Counted from the first letter of the stretch, positions 9,700 through 22,790 are shown. The stretch: DNA of 49,631 nucleotides from Mycobacterium palustre (GCF_002101785.1 NZ_LQPJ01000066.1:1-49631), one strand, 5' to 3'. Notes: generated by a model not told the origin, from the sequence alone. Made by a program: numbers and translations.

Positions 9700-11889
9700 A
9701 TGACTGATCGCGTGTCGGTGGGGAACTTGCGGGTCGCCCGAGTGCTCTACGACTTCGTGAACAACGAGGCCCTGCCCGGCACCGACATCGACCCCGACAG
9801 CTTCTGGGCGGGCGTCGACAAGGTCGTCGCCGACCTCACCCCGCAGAACCAGGATTTGCTGCGCCGCCGCGACGAGCTGCAGGCCCAGATCGACAAGTGG
9901 CATCGGCACCGGGTGATCGAACCCGTGGACCCGGAGGCCTACCGCGAGTTCCTCACCGAGATCGGCTACCTGCTGCCCGAACCCGACGACTTCACGATCA
10001 CCACTTCCGGCGTCGACCCCGAGATCACCACGACCGCCGGCCCGCAGCTGGTGGTGCCGGTGACCAACGCCCGGTTCGCGCTCAACGCGGCCAACGCCCG
10101 CTGGGGTTCGCTCTACGACGCCCTTTACGGCACCGACGTCATCCCCGAAACCGACGAGGCCGAGAAGGGCACCGGCTACAACAAGGTCCGCGGCGACAAG
10201 GTGATCGCCTACGCCCGCAACTTCCTCGACGGGGCGGTGCCGCTCGAATCCGGGTCGTGGGCCGACGCGACGGGCCTCAGCCTCGAGGACGGCCGCCTGC
10301 GGGTGGCGACGGCCGACGGCGCCGTCGGGCTGGCCAGCCCGGAAAAGTTCGTCGGCTACACCGGCGAACTCGGCTCCCCCTCCTGGTCGGTGCTGCTGGA
10401 AAACAACGGCCTGCACATCGAGATCCTGATCGACCCCGAGTCGCCCATCGGCAAGACCGACCGCGCCGGCATCAAGGACGTCGTGCTGGAGTCCGCGGTC
10501 ACCACGATCATCGACTTCGAGGACGCGGTGGCCGCCGTCGACGCCGACGACAAGACCGCCGCCTACCGAAACTGGCTGGGCCTCAACAGGGGCGACCTGT
10601 CGGCGCAGGTGGACAAGAACGGCGACTCGTTCACCCGGGTGCTCAACCAGGACCGTCACTACGCCACCCCCGACGGCGGCGAGCTGGTCCTGCCCGGGCG
10701 CGCGCTGCTGTTCGTGCGCAACGTCGGGCACCTGATGACCAACGACGCGATCGTCGACGCCGACGGTAACGAGGTTTTCGAGGGCATCCAGGACGCCCTG
10801 TTCACCGGGCTGTGCGCCCTGCACGGCCTCAAGGCCACCGACGCCAACGGTCCGCTGCTCAACAGCCGCACCGGTTCCATCTACATCGTCAAGCCGAAGA
10901 TGCACGGTCCCGACGAGGTGGCCTTCACGACCGAGCTGTTCAGCAGGGTCGAAGACGTGCTGGGCCTGCCGCAGAACACGCTCAAGGTGGGCGTCATGGA
11001 CGAGGAGCGGCGCACCACGGTCAACCTCAAGGCGTGCATCAAGGCCGCCGCCGACCGGATCGTGTTCATCAACACCGGCTTCTTGGACCGCACCGGCGAC
11101 GAGATCCACACCTCGATGGAGGCCGGACCGATGGTGCGCAAGGGCACCATGAAGAGCCAGCCGTGGATCCTGGCGTACGAGGACAACAACGTCGACACCG
11201 GCCTGGCCGCCGGCTTCGCCGGGCACGCCCAGATCGGCAAGGGCATGTGGACCATGACCGAGCTGATGGCCGACATGGTCGAGCAGAAGATCGGCCAGCC
11301 CAAGGCCGGCGCCAGCACCGCGTGGGTGCCCTCCCCGACGGCGGCCACCCTGCACGCGCTGCACTACCACCAGGTCGACGTGATCGCGGTGCAAAAGGAG
11401 CTGGCCGGCAAGAAGCGCACCACCGTCGATCAGCTGCTGACCATTCCGCTGGCCAAGGAGCTGGCCTGGGCGCCCGAGGAGATCCGCGAGGAGGTCGACA
11501 ACAACTGCCAGTCCATCCTGGGCTACGTGGTGCGCTGGATCGACCAGGGCGTGGGGTCCTCGAAGGTGCCCGACATCCACAACGTGGCCCTCATGGAGGA
11601 CCGCGCCACGCTGCGGATCTCCAGCCAGCTGCTGGCCAACTGGCTGCGGCACGGCGTCATCACCGAAGAGGACATCCGGGCCAGCCTGGAGCGGATGGCC
11701 CCGATGGTGGACCAGCAGAACGCCGGCGACGCCAAGTACCTGCCGATGGCGCCGAACTTCGACGACAGCATCGCGTTCCTGGCGGCCCAGGAGCTGATCC
11801 TGTCGGGCACCCAACAGCCCAACGGGTACACCGAGCCGATCCTGCATCGGCGCCGGCGCGAGTTCAAAGCGCGCGCCGCGGGCGGCTAA
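9700..11889 (+). CDS. glcB: Malate synthase G
   Basis: 729 residues. It condenses glyoxylate with acetyl-CoA to malate, the second step of the glyoxylate shunt, needed for growth on fatty acids and acetate. The protein is collinear with H37Rv GlcB from [11 protein letters not shown] to REFKARAA, with a conserved core ([42 protein letters not shown] region, [13 protein letters not shown] with the reactive Cys). It ends about 12 residues earlier than the 741-aa tuberculosis enzyme. Of two adjacent ATGs (9697 and 9700), the second is better spaced from ACGGAGGAG and gives the family N-terminus. vapBC13 and PE_PGRS34, next to glcB in H37Rv, are absent. Confidence 0.97.
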   Translation: MTDRVSVGNLRVARVLYDFVNNEALPGTDIDPDSFWAGVDKVVADLTPQNQDLLRRRDELQAQIDKWHRHRVIEPVDPEAYREFLTEIGYLLPEPDDFTITTSGVDPEITTTAGPQLVVPVTNARFALNAANARWGSLYDALYGTDVIPETDEAEKGTGYNKVRGDKVIAYARNFLDGAVPLESGSWADATGLSLEDGRLRVATADGAVGLASPEKFVGYTGELGSPSWSVLLENNGLHIEILIDPESPIGKTDRAGIKDVVLESAVTTIIDFEDAVAAVDADDKTAAYRNWLGLNRGDLSAQVDKNGDSFTRVLNQDRHYATPDGGELVLPGRALLFVRNVGHLMTNDAIVDADGNEVFEGIQDALFTGLCALHGLKATDANGPLLNSRTGSIYIVKPKMHGPDEVAFTTELFSRVEDVLGLPQNTLKVGVMDEERRTTVNLKACIKAAADRIVFINTGFLDRTGDEIHTSMEAGPMVRKGTMKSQPWILAYEDNNVDTGLAAGFAGHAQIGKGMWTMTELMADMVEQKIGQPKAGASTAWVPSPTAATLHALHYHQVDVIAVQKELAGKKRTTVDQLLTIPLAKELAWAPEEIREEVDNNCQSILGYVVRWIDQGVGSSKVPDIHNVALMEDRATLRISSQLLANWLRHGVITEEDIRASLERMAPMVDQQNAGDAKYLPMAPNFDDSIAFLAAQELILSGTQQPNGYTEPILHRRRREFKARAAGG

Positions 11890-11893
11890 ATTC

Positions 11894-11916
11894 ACTCATC
11901 AGGTCACGCGATGAGT
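11894..11916 (+). terminator. Small hairpin after glcB
   Basis: ACTCATC (11894-11900) and GATGAGT (11910-11916) form a 7-bp stem with a 9-nt loop just after the glcB stop and before the next gene. No U-tract follows. It may be an attenuator, an mRNA-end structure or chance. Confidence 0.3.
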
Positions 11917-11941
11917 CGACGGAAAGGCGGCGGACACCGGT

Positions 11942-14065
11942 ATGGGTAGGCACAGTTTGCCCGACCCCGAGGACTCCGCGGATTCGGTAGAGGAACCCGC
12001 CGCCGACGAATACCTCGACGACGATTTGTACGCCGAGACGGGCCATCACCACGTCGACCCCGCCGACCGGGGCCCCGCGGGCTACCCCGGCCCGCGTGCT
12101 CGTTACGGCGCCTACCCCTACGAGGAAGGGCTCGCGGCCGAGCACGGCTACGGCGACGAGGGCTCCGAGGGCTCCGAGGGCTTTTTCCGGGGCGACGACG
12201 ACACGTCGGCCCTGAGCGCCGACGACTACCCGGAATTTCCGCCGCGCCAGGCGGGCACCGCGGGCGCCGAGCCGCCGACCTCGCCGCCGTCGCCGGCGTC
12301 CCGCTTCCGCGGCGGGCACCGCGGGCTCGGTGACTGGCGAGGCGGGCACCGCAGCGACGGCGGCCGCCGCGGAGTCAGCATCGGCGTGATCGTCGCCCTG
12401 GTCGCCGTCGTCGTCGTGGTGGGCGCGGTCATCCTGTGGAGCTTCTTCGGTGACGCGCTGTCGCACCGCTCGCACCAGGCCGCGGCGCGCTGTGTCGGCG
12501 GCAAGGACACGGTCGCCGTCATCGCCGACCCCTCGATCTCGGATTCCGTGGGGCAGCTGGCCGAAAGCTACAACGCCATCGCCGGCCCGGTCGGCGACCG
12601 CTGCATGGCGGTCAGCGTCAAATCGGCCGGCGCCGACGCCGTCCTCAACGGGTTCGTCGGCAAGTGGCCGGCCGAGCTGGGCGCCCAGCCGGCGCTGTGG
12701 ATTCCGGGCAGCTCGGTCTCGGCCGCGCGGCTCGCGGCGGCCATGCCCCAGAAAACGATCACCGAAAGCCGGTCGCTGGTGACCTCACCGGTGATGCTCG
12801 GGGTGCACCCCGAACTCGCGCAGGCCCTGGGCGGCCAGGGCTGGGCGGCGCTGCCCGGCCTGCAAACCAACCCGAACGCGTTGGCCGGGTTGAACCTGGC
12901 GAACTGGGGATCGCTGCGGCTCGCGCTGCCGATGAACGGCAACGGCGACGCCGCGTTCCTGGCCGGCGAGGCGGTGGCGGCCGCGGCCGCGCCGCCCGGC
13001 GCACCGGCCGCCCAGGGCACCGGCGCCGTGCGCACGCTGCTGAGCGCGCAACCCAAGCTGGCCGACAACTCGCTGACCGAGGCGCTGAACACGCTGCTCA
13101 AGCCCGGCGACCCGGCGACCGCGCCCGTGCACGCGGTGGTGACCACCGAACAGCAGCTGTTCCAGCGCGGCCAATCGCTCGCCGACGCCAAAAGCACGCT
13201 GACCTCCTGGGTGCCGCCCGGGCCCGTGCCGGTCGCCGACTACCCCGCGGTGCAGCTCGGCGGTCAGTGGCTGACGCGCGAACAGACCACGGCGGCCAGC
13301 GAGTTCGTCCACTTCATGCAGAAGCCCGAGCAGCTCGCCAAGCTGGCCAAGGCCGGCTTCCGCGTCAACGGGGTCAAGCCGCCGAACAGCCCGGTCACCA
13401 GCTTCGCGGCGCTGCCGTCGACGTTGTCGATCGGCGACGACGGGATGCGCGCGACGCTGGCCGAGGCCATGGCCGCCCCTTCGAGCGGGCTGGCCGCGAC
13501 CATCATGCTCGACCAGTCGATGCCCGTCGAGGAGGGCGGAAAGACCCGGCTGGCCAACGTGATCGGCGCGCTGCAGGACAGGATCAAATCCCTGCCGCCG
13601 ACCGCGTCGGTGGGGTTGTGGACGTTTGACGGCCACGAGGGCCGCTCCGAGGTGCCGGGCGGGCCGCTGTCCGACCCCGTCAACGGCCAACCGCGCTCGG
13701 CGGCGCTCACCGCCGCCCTGGACAAGCAGTACTCGTCGGCCGGCGGCGCGGTGTCCTTCACCACGCTGCGCATGATCTACCAGGAGCTGCAGGCGAAATA
13801 CCAGCCGGGCCAAGCGAATTCGATTTTGGTGATCACGTCCGGGCCCCACACCGACCAGACGCTGGACGGGCCGGGGTTGCAGGACTTCATCCGCAAGGCC
13901 GCCGACCCGGCCAAGCCGATCGCGGTCAACGTCATCGACTTCGGCGCCGACCCCGACCGGGCCACCTGGGAGGCCGTCGCCCAGCTCAGCGGCGGGGGCT
14001 ACCAGAACCTCGGCACCTCGGCGTCGCCCGACCTCGCCGCGGCCCTCACCACCTTCTTGGGCTGA
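11942..14065 (+). CDS. Membrane-anchored VWA-domain protein (Rv1836c-like)
   Basis: 707 residues. The N-terminal ~140 residues are acidic and low-complexity. One transmembrane helix follows (about 143-165, IGVIVALVAVVVVVGAVILW), then a long extracytoplasmic region resembling a solute-binding fold (about 180-490), then a von Willebrand factor A domain (about 510-705). The MIDAS-like start is MLDQSMPVEEGGKTR, which has the first Asp and Ser but not a classic DxSxS, so metal binding is uncertain. Orthologues follow glcB across mycobacteria. Function unknown; a cell-envelope scaffold or adhesion role is guesswork. It is slightly longer than the H37Rv protein because of the acidic N-terminus. Confidence 0.85.
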   Translation: MGRHSLPDPEDSADSVEEPAADEYLDDDLYAETGHHHVDPADRGPAGYPGPRARYGAYPYEEGLAAEHGYGDEGSEGSEGFFRGDDDTSALSADDYPEFPPRQAGTAGAEPPTSPPSPASRFRGGHRGLGDWRGGHRSDGGRRGVSIGVIVALVAVVVVVGAVILWSFFGDALSHRSHQAAARCVGGKDTVAVIADPSISDSVGQLAESYNAIAGPVGDRCMAVSVKSAGADAVLNGFVGKWPAELGAQPALWIPGSSVSAARLAAAMPQKTITESRSLVTSPVMLGVHPELAQALGGQGWAALPGLQTNPNALAGLNLANWGSLRLALPMNGNGDAAFLAGEAVAAAAAPPGAPAAQGTGAVRTLLSAQPKLADNSLTEALNTLLKPGDPATAPVHAVVTTEQQLFQRGQSLADAKSTLTSWVPPGPVPVADYPAVQLGGQWLTREQTTAASEFVHFMQKPEQLAKLAKAGFRVNGVKPPNSPVTSFAALPSTLSIGDDGMRATLAEAMAAPSSGLAATIMLDQSMPVEEGGKTRLANVIGALQDRIKSLPPTASVGLWTFDGHEGRSEVPGGPLSDPVNGQPRSAALTAALDKQYSSAGGAVSFTTLRMIYQELQAKYQPGQANSILVITSGPHTDQTLDGPGLQDFIRKAADPAKPIAVNVIDFGADPDRATWEAVAQLSGGGYQNLGTSASPDLAAALTTFLG

Positions 14066-14088
14066 CGCGGCCGCGCGCTCAAAGGTTC

Positions 14089-14150
14089 CCGCGAGCGTAA
14101 CCACGCCGCGAAAAATGCGGAGGCATTTCGCGGTGCGGCTACGCTCGCGG
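14089..14150. terminator. Large hairpin between convergent genes
   Basis: The left arm (14089-14118, beginning CCGCGAGCGTAACC) and right arm (14123-14150, ending CTACGCTCGCGG) are almost complementary over about 28 bp around a 4-nt loop. There are three G:T/A:C-type mismatches and a 2-nt bulge. It lies between the VWA gene (+) and the PE gene (-), so it can serve as a bidirectional terminator. No clear T-tract follows on either strand. Confidence 0.6.
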
Positions 14151-14166
14151 CGTTTGGTCCGCGGGC

Positions 14167-15507
14167 CTAGAACGCCGTCCGGAAGCCGTTGATCAGGAAC
14201 GTCTGCAGCTCGCTCAGCGCCTCCGGCAGCGTCACCGGCGTCGACCCGTTCGCCAGCGACGCCGCCACCTCCTGCGGGATCTGCACCGTCATCGTGTCGA
14301 GGAGGCCGGATCCGACGGGGCTCGTGGCCGACGACAACATCCCGACATAATCGATGCCGAACGACGTCTGGTAGCCGTTGAGGAACGCGCCGGTGGCCAT
14401 CGCGGGCACGTTAATCGCGTCGGCGAGGCCCACCAGCGGTTGCCCGGCGTTCCACGCGTCCACGGCGGCCTGCATGCCGTCGGCCATCGCCTGGGTGGTG
14501 CCGAACGTGATGCCCAGGGGCGCGAGCAGCGTCTCCAGCCCGACGTTCGACAATTGCTGAGACAGCACATCGGTGAAGTTCTGCGCTTCGGCGCCGGGGA
14601 TACCGAGCAGGTCGACCAGCGAAATCTCCGTCGGTATCAGCGACACCAGGATATTGGTGTTGAAGGCGTTGACCGACGCGCTGATGTTGCCGGCGGCGAT
14701 GCCGCTGAACAGCGTTTGCAGGTTTTGCGGCATCTGCTGCAGGAGGGGCTGCAGGCCGCCGGTCCAGATCGTCTGTAGGTCGCTGCCCGCCCGGCTGGCG
14801 AAGCCGAGCTGGTTATGCATCACCTGCGCCAGGATCGGCAGCGGATCGGCCTGCATCTCGGCACCGATCTGCTGCAGGTTGGTCCATGCGCCGGTGACGA
14901 CGTTCGCCCACGGCCCGAGCCCGGGAACGCTGGTCAGGTTCAGGCCGGCGCCGAGATCGGCCGCGACGTTGACGGCGCCGGTCTGGATGGAGCCGGCAAG
15001 GCTGGAGACGCCCTGCCCAACACCGAGCGAAGATGTCGCCGCCGAAATGGTCGTCCCCGCCTGCGCCTCGCTGGCACCGATCAAGTCGGAGGTCGCCTTG
15101 GCGATGGCCGTGGCCTGGCCGCTGATCGTGCCGACAGCGGTCGGCGGCCTGTTGATCCGCGGCAGGGTGGTGGGCGCGGTCACGATGCCGACCACTTCCC
15201 GCTCAATTCTGTCCAGCGCCGCCACATTCGCGGCCTCGGCGGCCTCGTACGACGAAGCCCCCGCCGTCAACGCCTGCACGAATTGCGAATGAAACGCCGC
15301 CGCTTGCGCGCCGAGCGCCTGGTACTCCTGGGCGTGCGCCCCGAACAACGCCGCGATCTGCGTCGACACCTCGTCGGCGGCCGCGGCCGCGATTTCCGTC
15401 GTCGGGCCCTCGGCCGCCGAAATCGCCGTCTCGATCGTCGAACCGACGCTGGCCAGATCCGACGCGGCGGCGGTAATGAATTCCGGCGCTGCGGTCAAAA
15501 GCGACAT
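14167..15507 (-). CDS. PE-family protein with long unknown C-terminal region
   Basis: 446 residues. A PE domain (about 1-100: [20 protein letters not shown]...[21 protein letters not shown]...[14 protein letters not shown]) is followed by about 350 residues without the Gly-Gly-Ala repeats of PE_PGRS proteins. PE proteins are secreted through ESX systems, often ESX-5, and sit at the cell surface. There is no adjacent PPE gene, which is unusual for a short-PE system but common for long PE proteins. The start is ATG 15507 behind AAGGGGTGCATA; 16 extra upstream codons in frame are not credible. It occupies the place of Rv1835c, lipZ and Rv1833c of H37Rv. Confidence 0.88.
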   Translation of the reverse strand: MSLLTAAPEFITAAASDLASVGSTIETAISAAEGPTTEIAAAAADEVSTQIAALFGAHAQEYQALGAQAAAFHSQFVQALTAGASSYEAAEAANVAALDRIEREVVGIVTAPTTLPRINRPPTAVGTISGQATAIAKATSDLIGASEAQAGTTISAATSSLGVGQGVSSLAGSIQTGAVNVAADLGAGLNLTSVPGLGPWANVVTGAWTNLQQIGAEMQADPLPILAQVMHNQLGFASRAGSDLQTIWTGGLQPLLQQMPQNLQTLFSGIAAGNISASVNAFNTNILVSLIPTEISLVDLLGIPGAEAQNFTDVLSQQLSNVGLETLLAPLGITFGTTQAMADGMQAAVDAWNAGQPLVGLADAINVPAMATGAFLNGYQTSFGIDYVGMLSSATSPVGSGLLDTMTVQIPQEVAASLANGSTPVTLPEALSELQTFLINGFRTAF

Positions 15508-16219
15508 TATGCACCCCTTACGAAGTCGATTGCGTGCTTGGTTGCGGCGCCGCATAAAGCGGGTGCGCAGTCCCGTCGGGATCGGAATGGCGCACCTTCA
15601 ACGCGGCTTTTGCTTTCACTCCCCGCAATTGGCATCCGGGCTGATCCGGCTGCGTCGAGGAGCGCGATGCGGGCGTCGGGTATTGCCGCGCGCCCACGAC
15701 CGCGGACGGCGTATCCGGAGCGGAATGACCACGCGGGACGAGGACCAACGCTGGCCGGTCTCACGAGTTTCTCCTTTGCTGGCTATCGCTACAATGAGGG
15801 AAACAATCGCCCGAGCCGGGAGATTACCTGACGGTAAGTTCCTAGACAAGACGTCTGTCGAATAATTCTTCCGCGCGCTGACCTGCGGCTTAGAGCCGAA
15901 GCGCGTCGCTAGTTGACGCATGTCACACCCAGCTATCTCGGCGCTCAGGGCTGCCGCCGAAATTCCGTTTGTCAATCTAATTTGCTAAACGATTGCCGAT
16001 TTGTTTACAAAAGCGTCAATAACGAGGGCAATTGCGACTCGCGCGCGTTAGCTGCATTGCAGCTAGCCAATGCTGTGCGGAACGGCCGGGTTCGGCGGGC
16101 CGCGCACGCGTGCGTCCGCCTAGCTATCGAAAGCGACGGCCTTTGGGGCGGCCGGCGGCAATGCGACCGCCAATTGTCCGTGCCCCTTTGACATTTGGAA
16201 TGCCGCCGTGCGCGAAGCC
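15508..16219. other. 712-bp intergenic region with AT-rich core
   Basis: No credible gene. The part from about 15900 to 16060 is far more AT-rich than its surroundings. Two dyads stand out: TTACC-TGAC-GGTAA at 15824-15837 and a 17-bp palindrome at 16049-16065. The segment should carry the PE gene promoter. AT-rich islands of this kind in mycobacteria are typical targets of the nucleoid protein Lsr2; that link is inference. Confidence 0.5.
16049..16065. promoter_or_regulatory. Perfect 17-bp palindrome
   Basis: TAGCTGCA-T-TGCAGCTA: 8-bp arms around one base, inside the AT-rich gap between gcvB and the PE gene. It looks like an operator for a dimeric regulator. No matching family recognised. 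Confidence 0.4.
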
Positions 16220-19084
<2,865 letters not shown>

Positions 19085-19136
19085 GGCGATCTCCTTGGAG
19101 ACGGGCGCGCAAAGGCAGAGGACTGGCGGCCCTCTC

Positions 19137-19347
19137 CCTCTGTCTTCACCCGTTCGCCGGGCGCCTGAGAGATTCGGCGCCGGTGCGTCCGGTCGCCTTT
19201 CCCCATCGGCGGGCGGGGACCGTGGCGGGCCTCCACCGCTTTCCAGAGGCATCGTTAGCTCACGCGGTCCGGGTGCCTGAGAGGTTGACGGAGAGGTGTT
19301 GCTCCTTCGGCGTCCGCGGCTGGCCGCCGCGAAACTCTCCCGCTCGA
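19137..19347 (-). promoter_or_regulatory. Tandem glycine riboswitch
   Basis: Two aptamers upstream of gcvB. Aptamer 1 (about 19262-19347) has GGGAGAG, the ACGCCGAAGGAGCAA core and CCTCTCCG...CCTCTCAGGCACC. Aptamer 2 (19137-19249) has a P1 helix CCTCTG (19244-19249) with CAGAGG (19137-19142), plus GGGGAAAGGCGACC and GCGCCGAATCTCTCAGGCGCC. The CTCTCAGGC signature occurs in both. A short linker (about 19250-19261) separates them. Glycine binding to such elements normally turns on glycine cleavage. The 3' end lies about 50 nt before the TTG start. No obvious terminator, so control may be translational. Confidence 0.9.
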
Positions 19348-19419
19348 GTGCGATGCGTGGACCACTCTACTCCGGGGCCCCGCTCGGCGGCGACGGTGCG
19401 CCGCGCGGGGATCGCGGCC

Positions 19420-20049
19420 TCAGCCGATCTTGCGGTCGCGGTGCTTGCGCCGGGACGCCAGCTCGTCTTCGGGCGCGGCGATCGACTCGCCGCCGTCGGC
19501 CCGTTCGCCGTGGAAGTCGGCGATCACGCCGGTCAGCTCCCGCATCGCGCCCGACACGGCGATGCCGAACACGCCCTGTCCGCCCTGCAGCAGGTCGACG
19601 ACCTCTTCTGCCGAGGTGCACTCGTAGACCGTGGTGCCGTCGGAGAACAGCGTGATGTTGGCCAGGTCTTGGACGCCGCGCTGGCGCAGATGGTCGACGG
19701 CGACGCGGATGTTGTGCAGCGAGATGCCGGTGTCGAGCAACCGCTTGACGATTTTGAGGACCAGGATGTCCTTGAACGAGTAGAGCCGCTGGCTACCGGA
19801 CCCGGCCGCGCTGCGGATCGACGGGACCACCAGCGACGTGCGCGCCCAGTAGTCGAGCTGACGGTAGGTGATCCCGGCGATCTGGCAGGCGCTCGGCCCG
19901 CGGTAGCCGACCAGTTCGTCGGGCACGGAGTCGTCGGGGAACAGCCCCGGCTGGACGGGTGCGCTCGCCGCGGCGACGTCGGGGTCACTGCTCGCGTCGT
20001 TCGCGTGGTCAGCTAGGTCCAGCTGCTGTTGACGTGGCTGCTCGCTCAC
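19420..20049 (-). CDS. MerR-family transcriptional regulator (Rv1830-like)
   Basis: 209 residues. A MerR-type winged helix (about 45-115: [29 protein letters not shown]...[37 protein letters not shown]) follows an acidic, disordered N-terminus. The C-terminal part (about 120-205) has no metal-binding cysteines, so it is not a classical metal or redox sensor. The GTG start at 20047-20049 follows GAGAGGAAACCCCC. It sits between the bfn gene and the glycine riboswitch, as in H37Rv. Its ligand is unknown; control of the neighbouring gcv genes is possible but unproven. Confidence 0.88.
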   Translation of the reverse strand: MSEQPRQQQLDLADHANDASSDPDVAAASAPVQPGLFPDDSVPDELVGYRGPSACQIAGITYRQLDYWARTSLVVPSIRSAAGSGSQRLYSFKDILVLKIVKRLLDTGISLHNIRVAVDHLRQRGVQDLANITLFSDGTTVYECTSAEEVVDLLQGGQGVFGIAVSGAMRELTGVIADFHGERADGGESIAAPEDELASRRKHRDRKIG

Positions 20050-20327
20050 GGGGGTTTCCTCTCGCCGATCGCGCTGTCGTTGTTAGCTGCGTCTGGCTGC
20101 ACCGCAGCCACATTTGCTCAGGCCCGAGTGCTAGAGAGCTTACGCTTTTCGGTAGCTGCCGCGCCTTAAGTCGTGATCAAAGTATGGCCGCCCGGGCGCC
20201 AAGTCGGCGCGCTATCGGCCAGCGTGTCGACATCGCGCCGCCAGATGAGACGCATCCGTGACATCGCCCGGCTCCTCTCTCACCCCGCCCGCGGGCCGCA
20301 TCGTCGGCGGGCCGGGTCGATCGCCCG

Positions 20328-20822
20328 CTAGGTCGCCTTGAAGTCGTCGGGCGACACGCTGTCGAGGAACTCCTTGAACTTCTCCACCTCGTCCTCCCGG
20401 ACGGCGGTGTTGGCCCCCTCGTCGCTCTCGTCGGGGATCAGCAGCCCGGCCTGCGCGAGCACGGCCTCCTCGACGTAGATCGGAACCCCGACGCGCAACG
20501 CGATGGCCACCGAGTCCGACGGCCGCGCGGACACGGTGATGTTGCGATCGAAGACCAGGTCGGCGTAGAAGGTGCCCTCCTGCAGGTCGACGATCCGCAC
20601 CTCTTTCAGCGAATGCCCAAGCGCAGCAATAACATCCCTGATCAGGTCATGCGTCAACGGGCGCGGCGGCTCGACGCCCTGCTGTTCCAGCGCGATCGCG
20701 GCCGCCTCGGACTGACCGATCCAGATTGGCAGGTAGCGGTCACCGTTGGCTTCGCGCAGCAACAGCACCGGCTGGTTCTGCGGCTGCTCGACGCGAATGC
20801 CGACAACACGTACTTCACCCAT
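20328..20822 (-). CDS. Bifunctional nuclease-family protein (DUF151)
   Basis: 164 residues, the exact length of H37Rv Rv1829. The BFN/DUF151 core spans about 1-130 (VRVVGIRVEQPQNQPVLLL, ARPSDSVAIALRVGVPIYV), with an acidic tail (DESDEGANTA...EKFKEFLDSVSPDDF). Members have been reported as nucleases in plants and bacteria, but mycobacterial activity is unproven. The start ATG at 20822 (MGEVRVVGI) is preferred over an in-frame codon 21 bp upstream, on family alignment. It lies between two merR genes in the same orientation. Confidence 0.88.
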   Translation of the reverse strand: MGEVRVVGIRVEQPQNQPVLLLREANGDRYLPIWIGQSEAAAIALEQQGVEPPRPLTHDLIRDVIAALGHSLKEVRIVDLQEGTFYADLVFDRNITVSARPSDSVAIALRVGVPIYVEEAVLAQAGLLIPDESDEGANTAVREDEVEKFKEFLDSVSPDDFKAT

Positions 20823-20884
20823 CTGTGTCTGCCCTCCGCACATTTAAGCCGCTGAACATCAAGCTGTTCAACGAAGTCTAATCC

Positions 20885-21652
20885 TCAGCGGTGCAGTACG
20901 TCGCGAACGGCGGACTTGATCAGCGACGTGTGCAATGTGATAGCCAGCGCGGCGACCTCGCGCGCCAGGTCGTCGGCGCGGTCGCGGGCGCCGGCCTTGC
21001 CCGCTTTGACTAGCGGCCCGGCGATTTGGGCGATGAGATCCGACTGCCTGTCCGCCGCCGACCGGAAGGCCCGCAGGTGCCTCGGCTCGACGCCGTATTC
21101 GGACAGCGCCCGCGCGCACTGCAGGATGACGACGGCGTGTTCGTCGAAGAAGCCGCCCGGGCCGGTGGTGATCACCCCGGCCTTGAGCAGCGCCGTCAAC
21201 AGCTCGTCGTCCACCCCCGAGCGCTCGAGCAGGTCTTCCCGGCTCAACCGGATCCGCGGCGGGGCCACGGCGGCGGCGTCGGACGCGGCATCCGGCCTGG
21301 CGCCGGTGTCCGGGCGGGCGTCCGGGCCGCCGGCCACCGACACCAATCGCGGGACGCCGTAAGGCGATCCGACGGGGGGCAGCTCGCCGTCGGGCTGGGC
21401 GTCCAGCTGCGCCCGGATCACCTTTAGCGGCAGGTAGTGGTCGCGCTGCGCGGTGAGGATGAACCGCAGCCGAGCGCAGTCGTATGCGGTGAACCTCCGG
21501 TATCCGGACGCAGCGCGCTGCGGCGTCACCAGTCCCTCGGCCTCCAGGAAACGAATCTTGGAGATCGTGACATCGGGGAAATCGGGCCTCAGCAGGTCCA
21601 GCACCGCCCCGATCGACATCCCGGCGAGCGCCGGGCTATCGGGTGCGCTCAC
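20885..21652 (-). CDS. MerR-family transcriptional regulator (Rv1828-like)
   Basis: 255 residues. MerR winged helix at about 12-85 ([43 protein letters not shown]), a variable linker rich in Ala/Asp/Pro (about 100-130), and a helical C-terminal domain (about 135-255). No cysteine cluster for metal. The GTG start (21650-21652) directly abuts the garA stop (TAAGTGAGC), so the two are translationally linked. The linker is longer than in H37Rv (247 aa). Effector unknown. Confidence 0.9.
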   Translation of the reverse strand: MSAPDSPALAGMSIGAVLDLLRPDFPDVTISKIRFLEAEGLVTPQRAASGYRRFTAYDCARLRFILTAQRDHYLPLKVIRAQLDAQPDGELPPVGSPYGVPRLVSVAGGPDARPDTGARPDAASDAAAVAPPRIRLSREDLLERSGVDDELLTALLKAGVITTGPGGFFDEHAVVILQCARALSEYGVEPRHLRAFRSAADRQSDLIAQIAGPLVKAGKAGARDRADDLAREVAALAITLHTSLIKSAVRDVLHR

Positions 21653-22126
21653 TTACCCTCCGGATCCTCCATCGTCGTCACCTTGCTTCGGCCCGGTCAA
21701 AAACACCAGGCGGAACTTGCCGATCTGCACCTCGTCGCCGTTGGCCAGCACCGCGGAGTCGACGGGCTCCCGGTTGACGTAGGTGCCATTGAGGCTACCG
21801 ACGTCGACGACGTGAAACTCGTTGTTTTCCAACCTGAATTCGGCGTGGCGGCGGCTGACGGTGACGTCGTCGAGGAAGATGTCGCTGTCGGGGTGCCGAC
21901 CGGCGGAGGTGATGGCCTGGTCGAGGAGGAACCGCGAGCCGGCGTTCGGCCCCCGCTTGACGACCAGCAACGCCGAGCCGGCGGGCAGCCCTTCGACGCC
22001 CGATACCGCGCTCTCGGTGCCGGCCTGGGCGGGAGCGTCCAGTTCGTTGAGGAAGTCGGCCCGGAAGACCGACGTCGTCTCCACAGTGACTTCGTCGGAA
22101 GTCTGGTCGTTATCCATGTCCGTCAC
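21653..22126 (-). CDS. garA: FHA-domain metabolic regulator GarA
   Basis: 157 residues. The N-terminal tail carries the ETTSVF motif (16-21) whose two threonines (T17, T18 here) are the PknG and PknB phosphorylation sites in orthologues. The FHA domain spans about 48-140 (GRHPDSDIFLDDVTVSRRHAEF, SLNGTYVNREPV). Unphosphorylated GarA inhibits 2-oxoglutarate decarboxylase and glutamate dehydrogenase and activates glutamate synthase. Phosphorylation makes the FHA domain bind its own tail and switches this off. It follows gcvH after 265 bp in the same direction. secA2, reported to affect PknG export, lies 3.6 kb upstream. Confidence 0.95.
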   Translation of the reverse strand: MTDMDNDQTSDEVTVETTSVFRADFLNELDAPAQAGTESAVSGVEGLPAGSALLVVKRGPNAGSRFLLDQAITSAGRHPDSDIFLDDVTVSRRHAEFRLENNEFHVVDVGSLNGTYVNREPVDSAVLANGDEVQIGKFRLVFLTGPKQGDDDGGSGG

Positions 22127-22391
22127 GCGCTGCTCCTAACTGGCCGCTGTGGCGTATCTGACCGGGCCGCTCGGCCGGGTTTCCGCTAGATTCCTTCGCC
22201 CCGTACTGCTGGATGACTGCTGGTGTCCTACAAGTGCTCGCTGTGTCGACGGTACCGCGCACTGGTCCGCAATGCGCCCACCACCTGAGGATCAAACGCC
22301 CGAACGCCGGGCCTTGGTACCCCCACCGACACCTTGGACCAGGTGCGCCGCCCGCGTCGCCGCGCGCGGCTGGCAGGCACATTAGCAACCG

Positions 22392-22790
22392 TCATTCGGT
22401 CAGTGTTCCGCGGTAGGCCTCGGCGTCCAGCAGCGCCGAGATCGCCGCCTCGAGCTCGCCGGCGTCCGACACCTGGACATCCACCAGCCAGCCGGCCCCG
22501 TAGGGGTCGGAGTTGACCAGCTGCGGGCTGCCGTCCAGGTCGCCGTTGACGGCCGTCACCGTGCCCGAGACCGGGGCGAACAAATCCGACACGGACTTCG
22601 TCGACTCCACCTCGCCGAAGGACTCGCCGGCGGTGACCTGGCTGCCCACGTCGGGCAGCTGGACGAAGACGACATCGCCGAGCGCCGACTGCGCGAAGTC
22701 GGTGATGCCGACCCGCACGGTGTCCTCACCGCTTCGTCGAACCCACTCGTGCTCGGCGGTGTAGTGCAGGTCGGGTGGGATATCGCTCAC
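22392..22790 (-). CDS. gcvH: Glycine cleavage system H protein
   Basis: 132 residues, the usual size. The lipoyl-carrier motif [18 protein letters not shown] contains the acceptor Lys65. The protein shuttles the aminomethyl intermediate between P-protein (gcvB, in this window), T-protein and dihydrolipoamide dehydrogenase. A second conserved part is the N-terminal HYTAEHEWV. It is separated from gcvB by four regulatory genes, and no riboswitch was seen directly upstream, so it is probably expressed with the DUF881/sbp genes. Confidence 0.96.
   Translation of the reverse strand: MSDIPPDLHYTAEHEWVRRSGEDTVRVGITDFAQSALGDVVFVQLPDVGSQVTAGESFGEVESTKSVSDLFAPVSGTVTAVNGDLDGSPQLVNSDPYGAGWLVDVQVSDAGELEAAISALLDAEAYRGTLTE

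Noticed and set aside
9685..11895. A 736-codon open frame antisense to glcB, and similar ones opposite secA2 (25553-28165), the VWA gene, IMPDH and others
   Set aside because: High GC content removes stop codons in the antisense frames. The products are low-complexity (Arg/Gly/His/Asp-rich), lack domains and mirror real genes.
15913..16191. A 92-codon plus-strand frame in the gap between the PE gene and gcvB
   Set aside because: No ribosome-binding site, mixed composition and no family; it spans the AT-rich island and the 17-bp palindrome.
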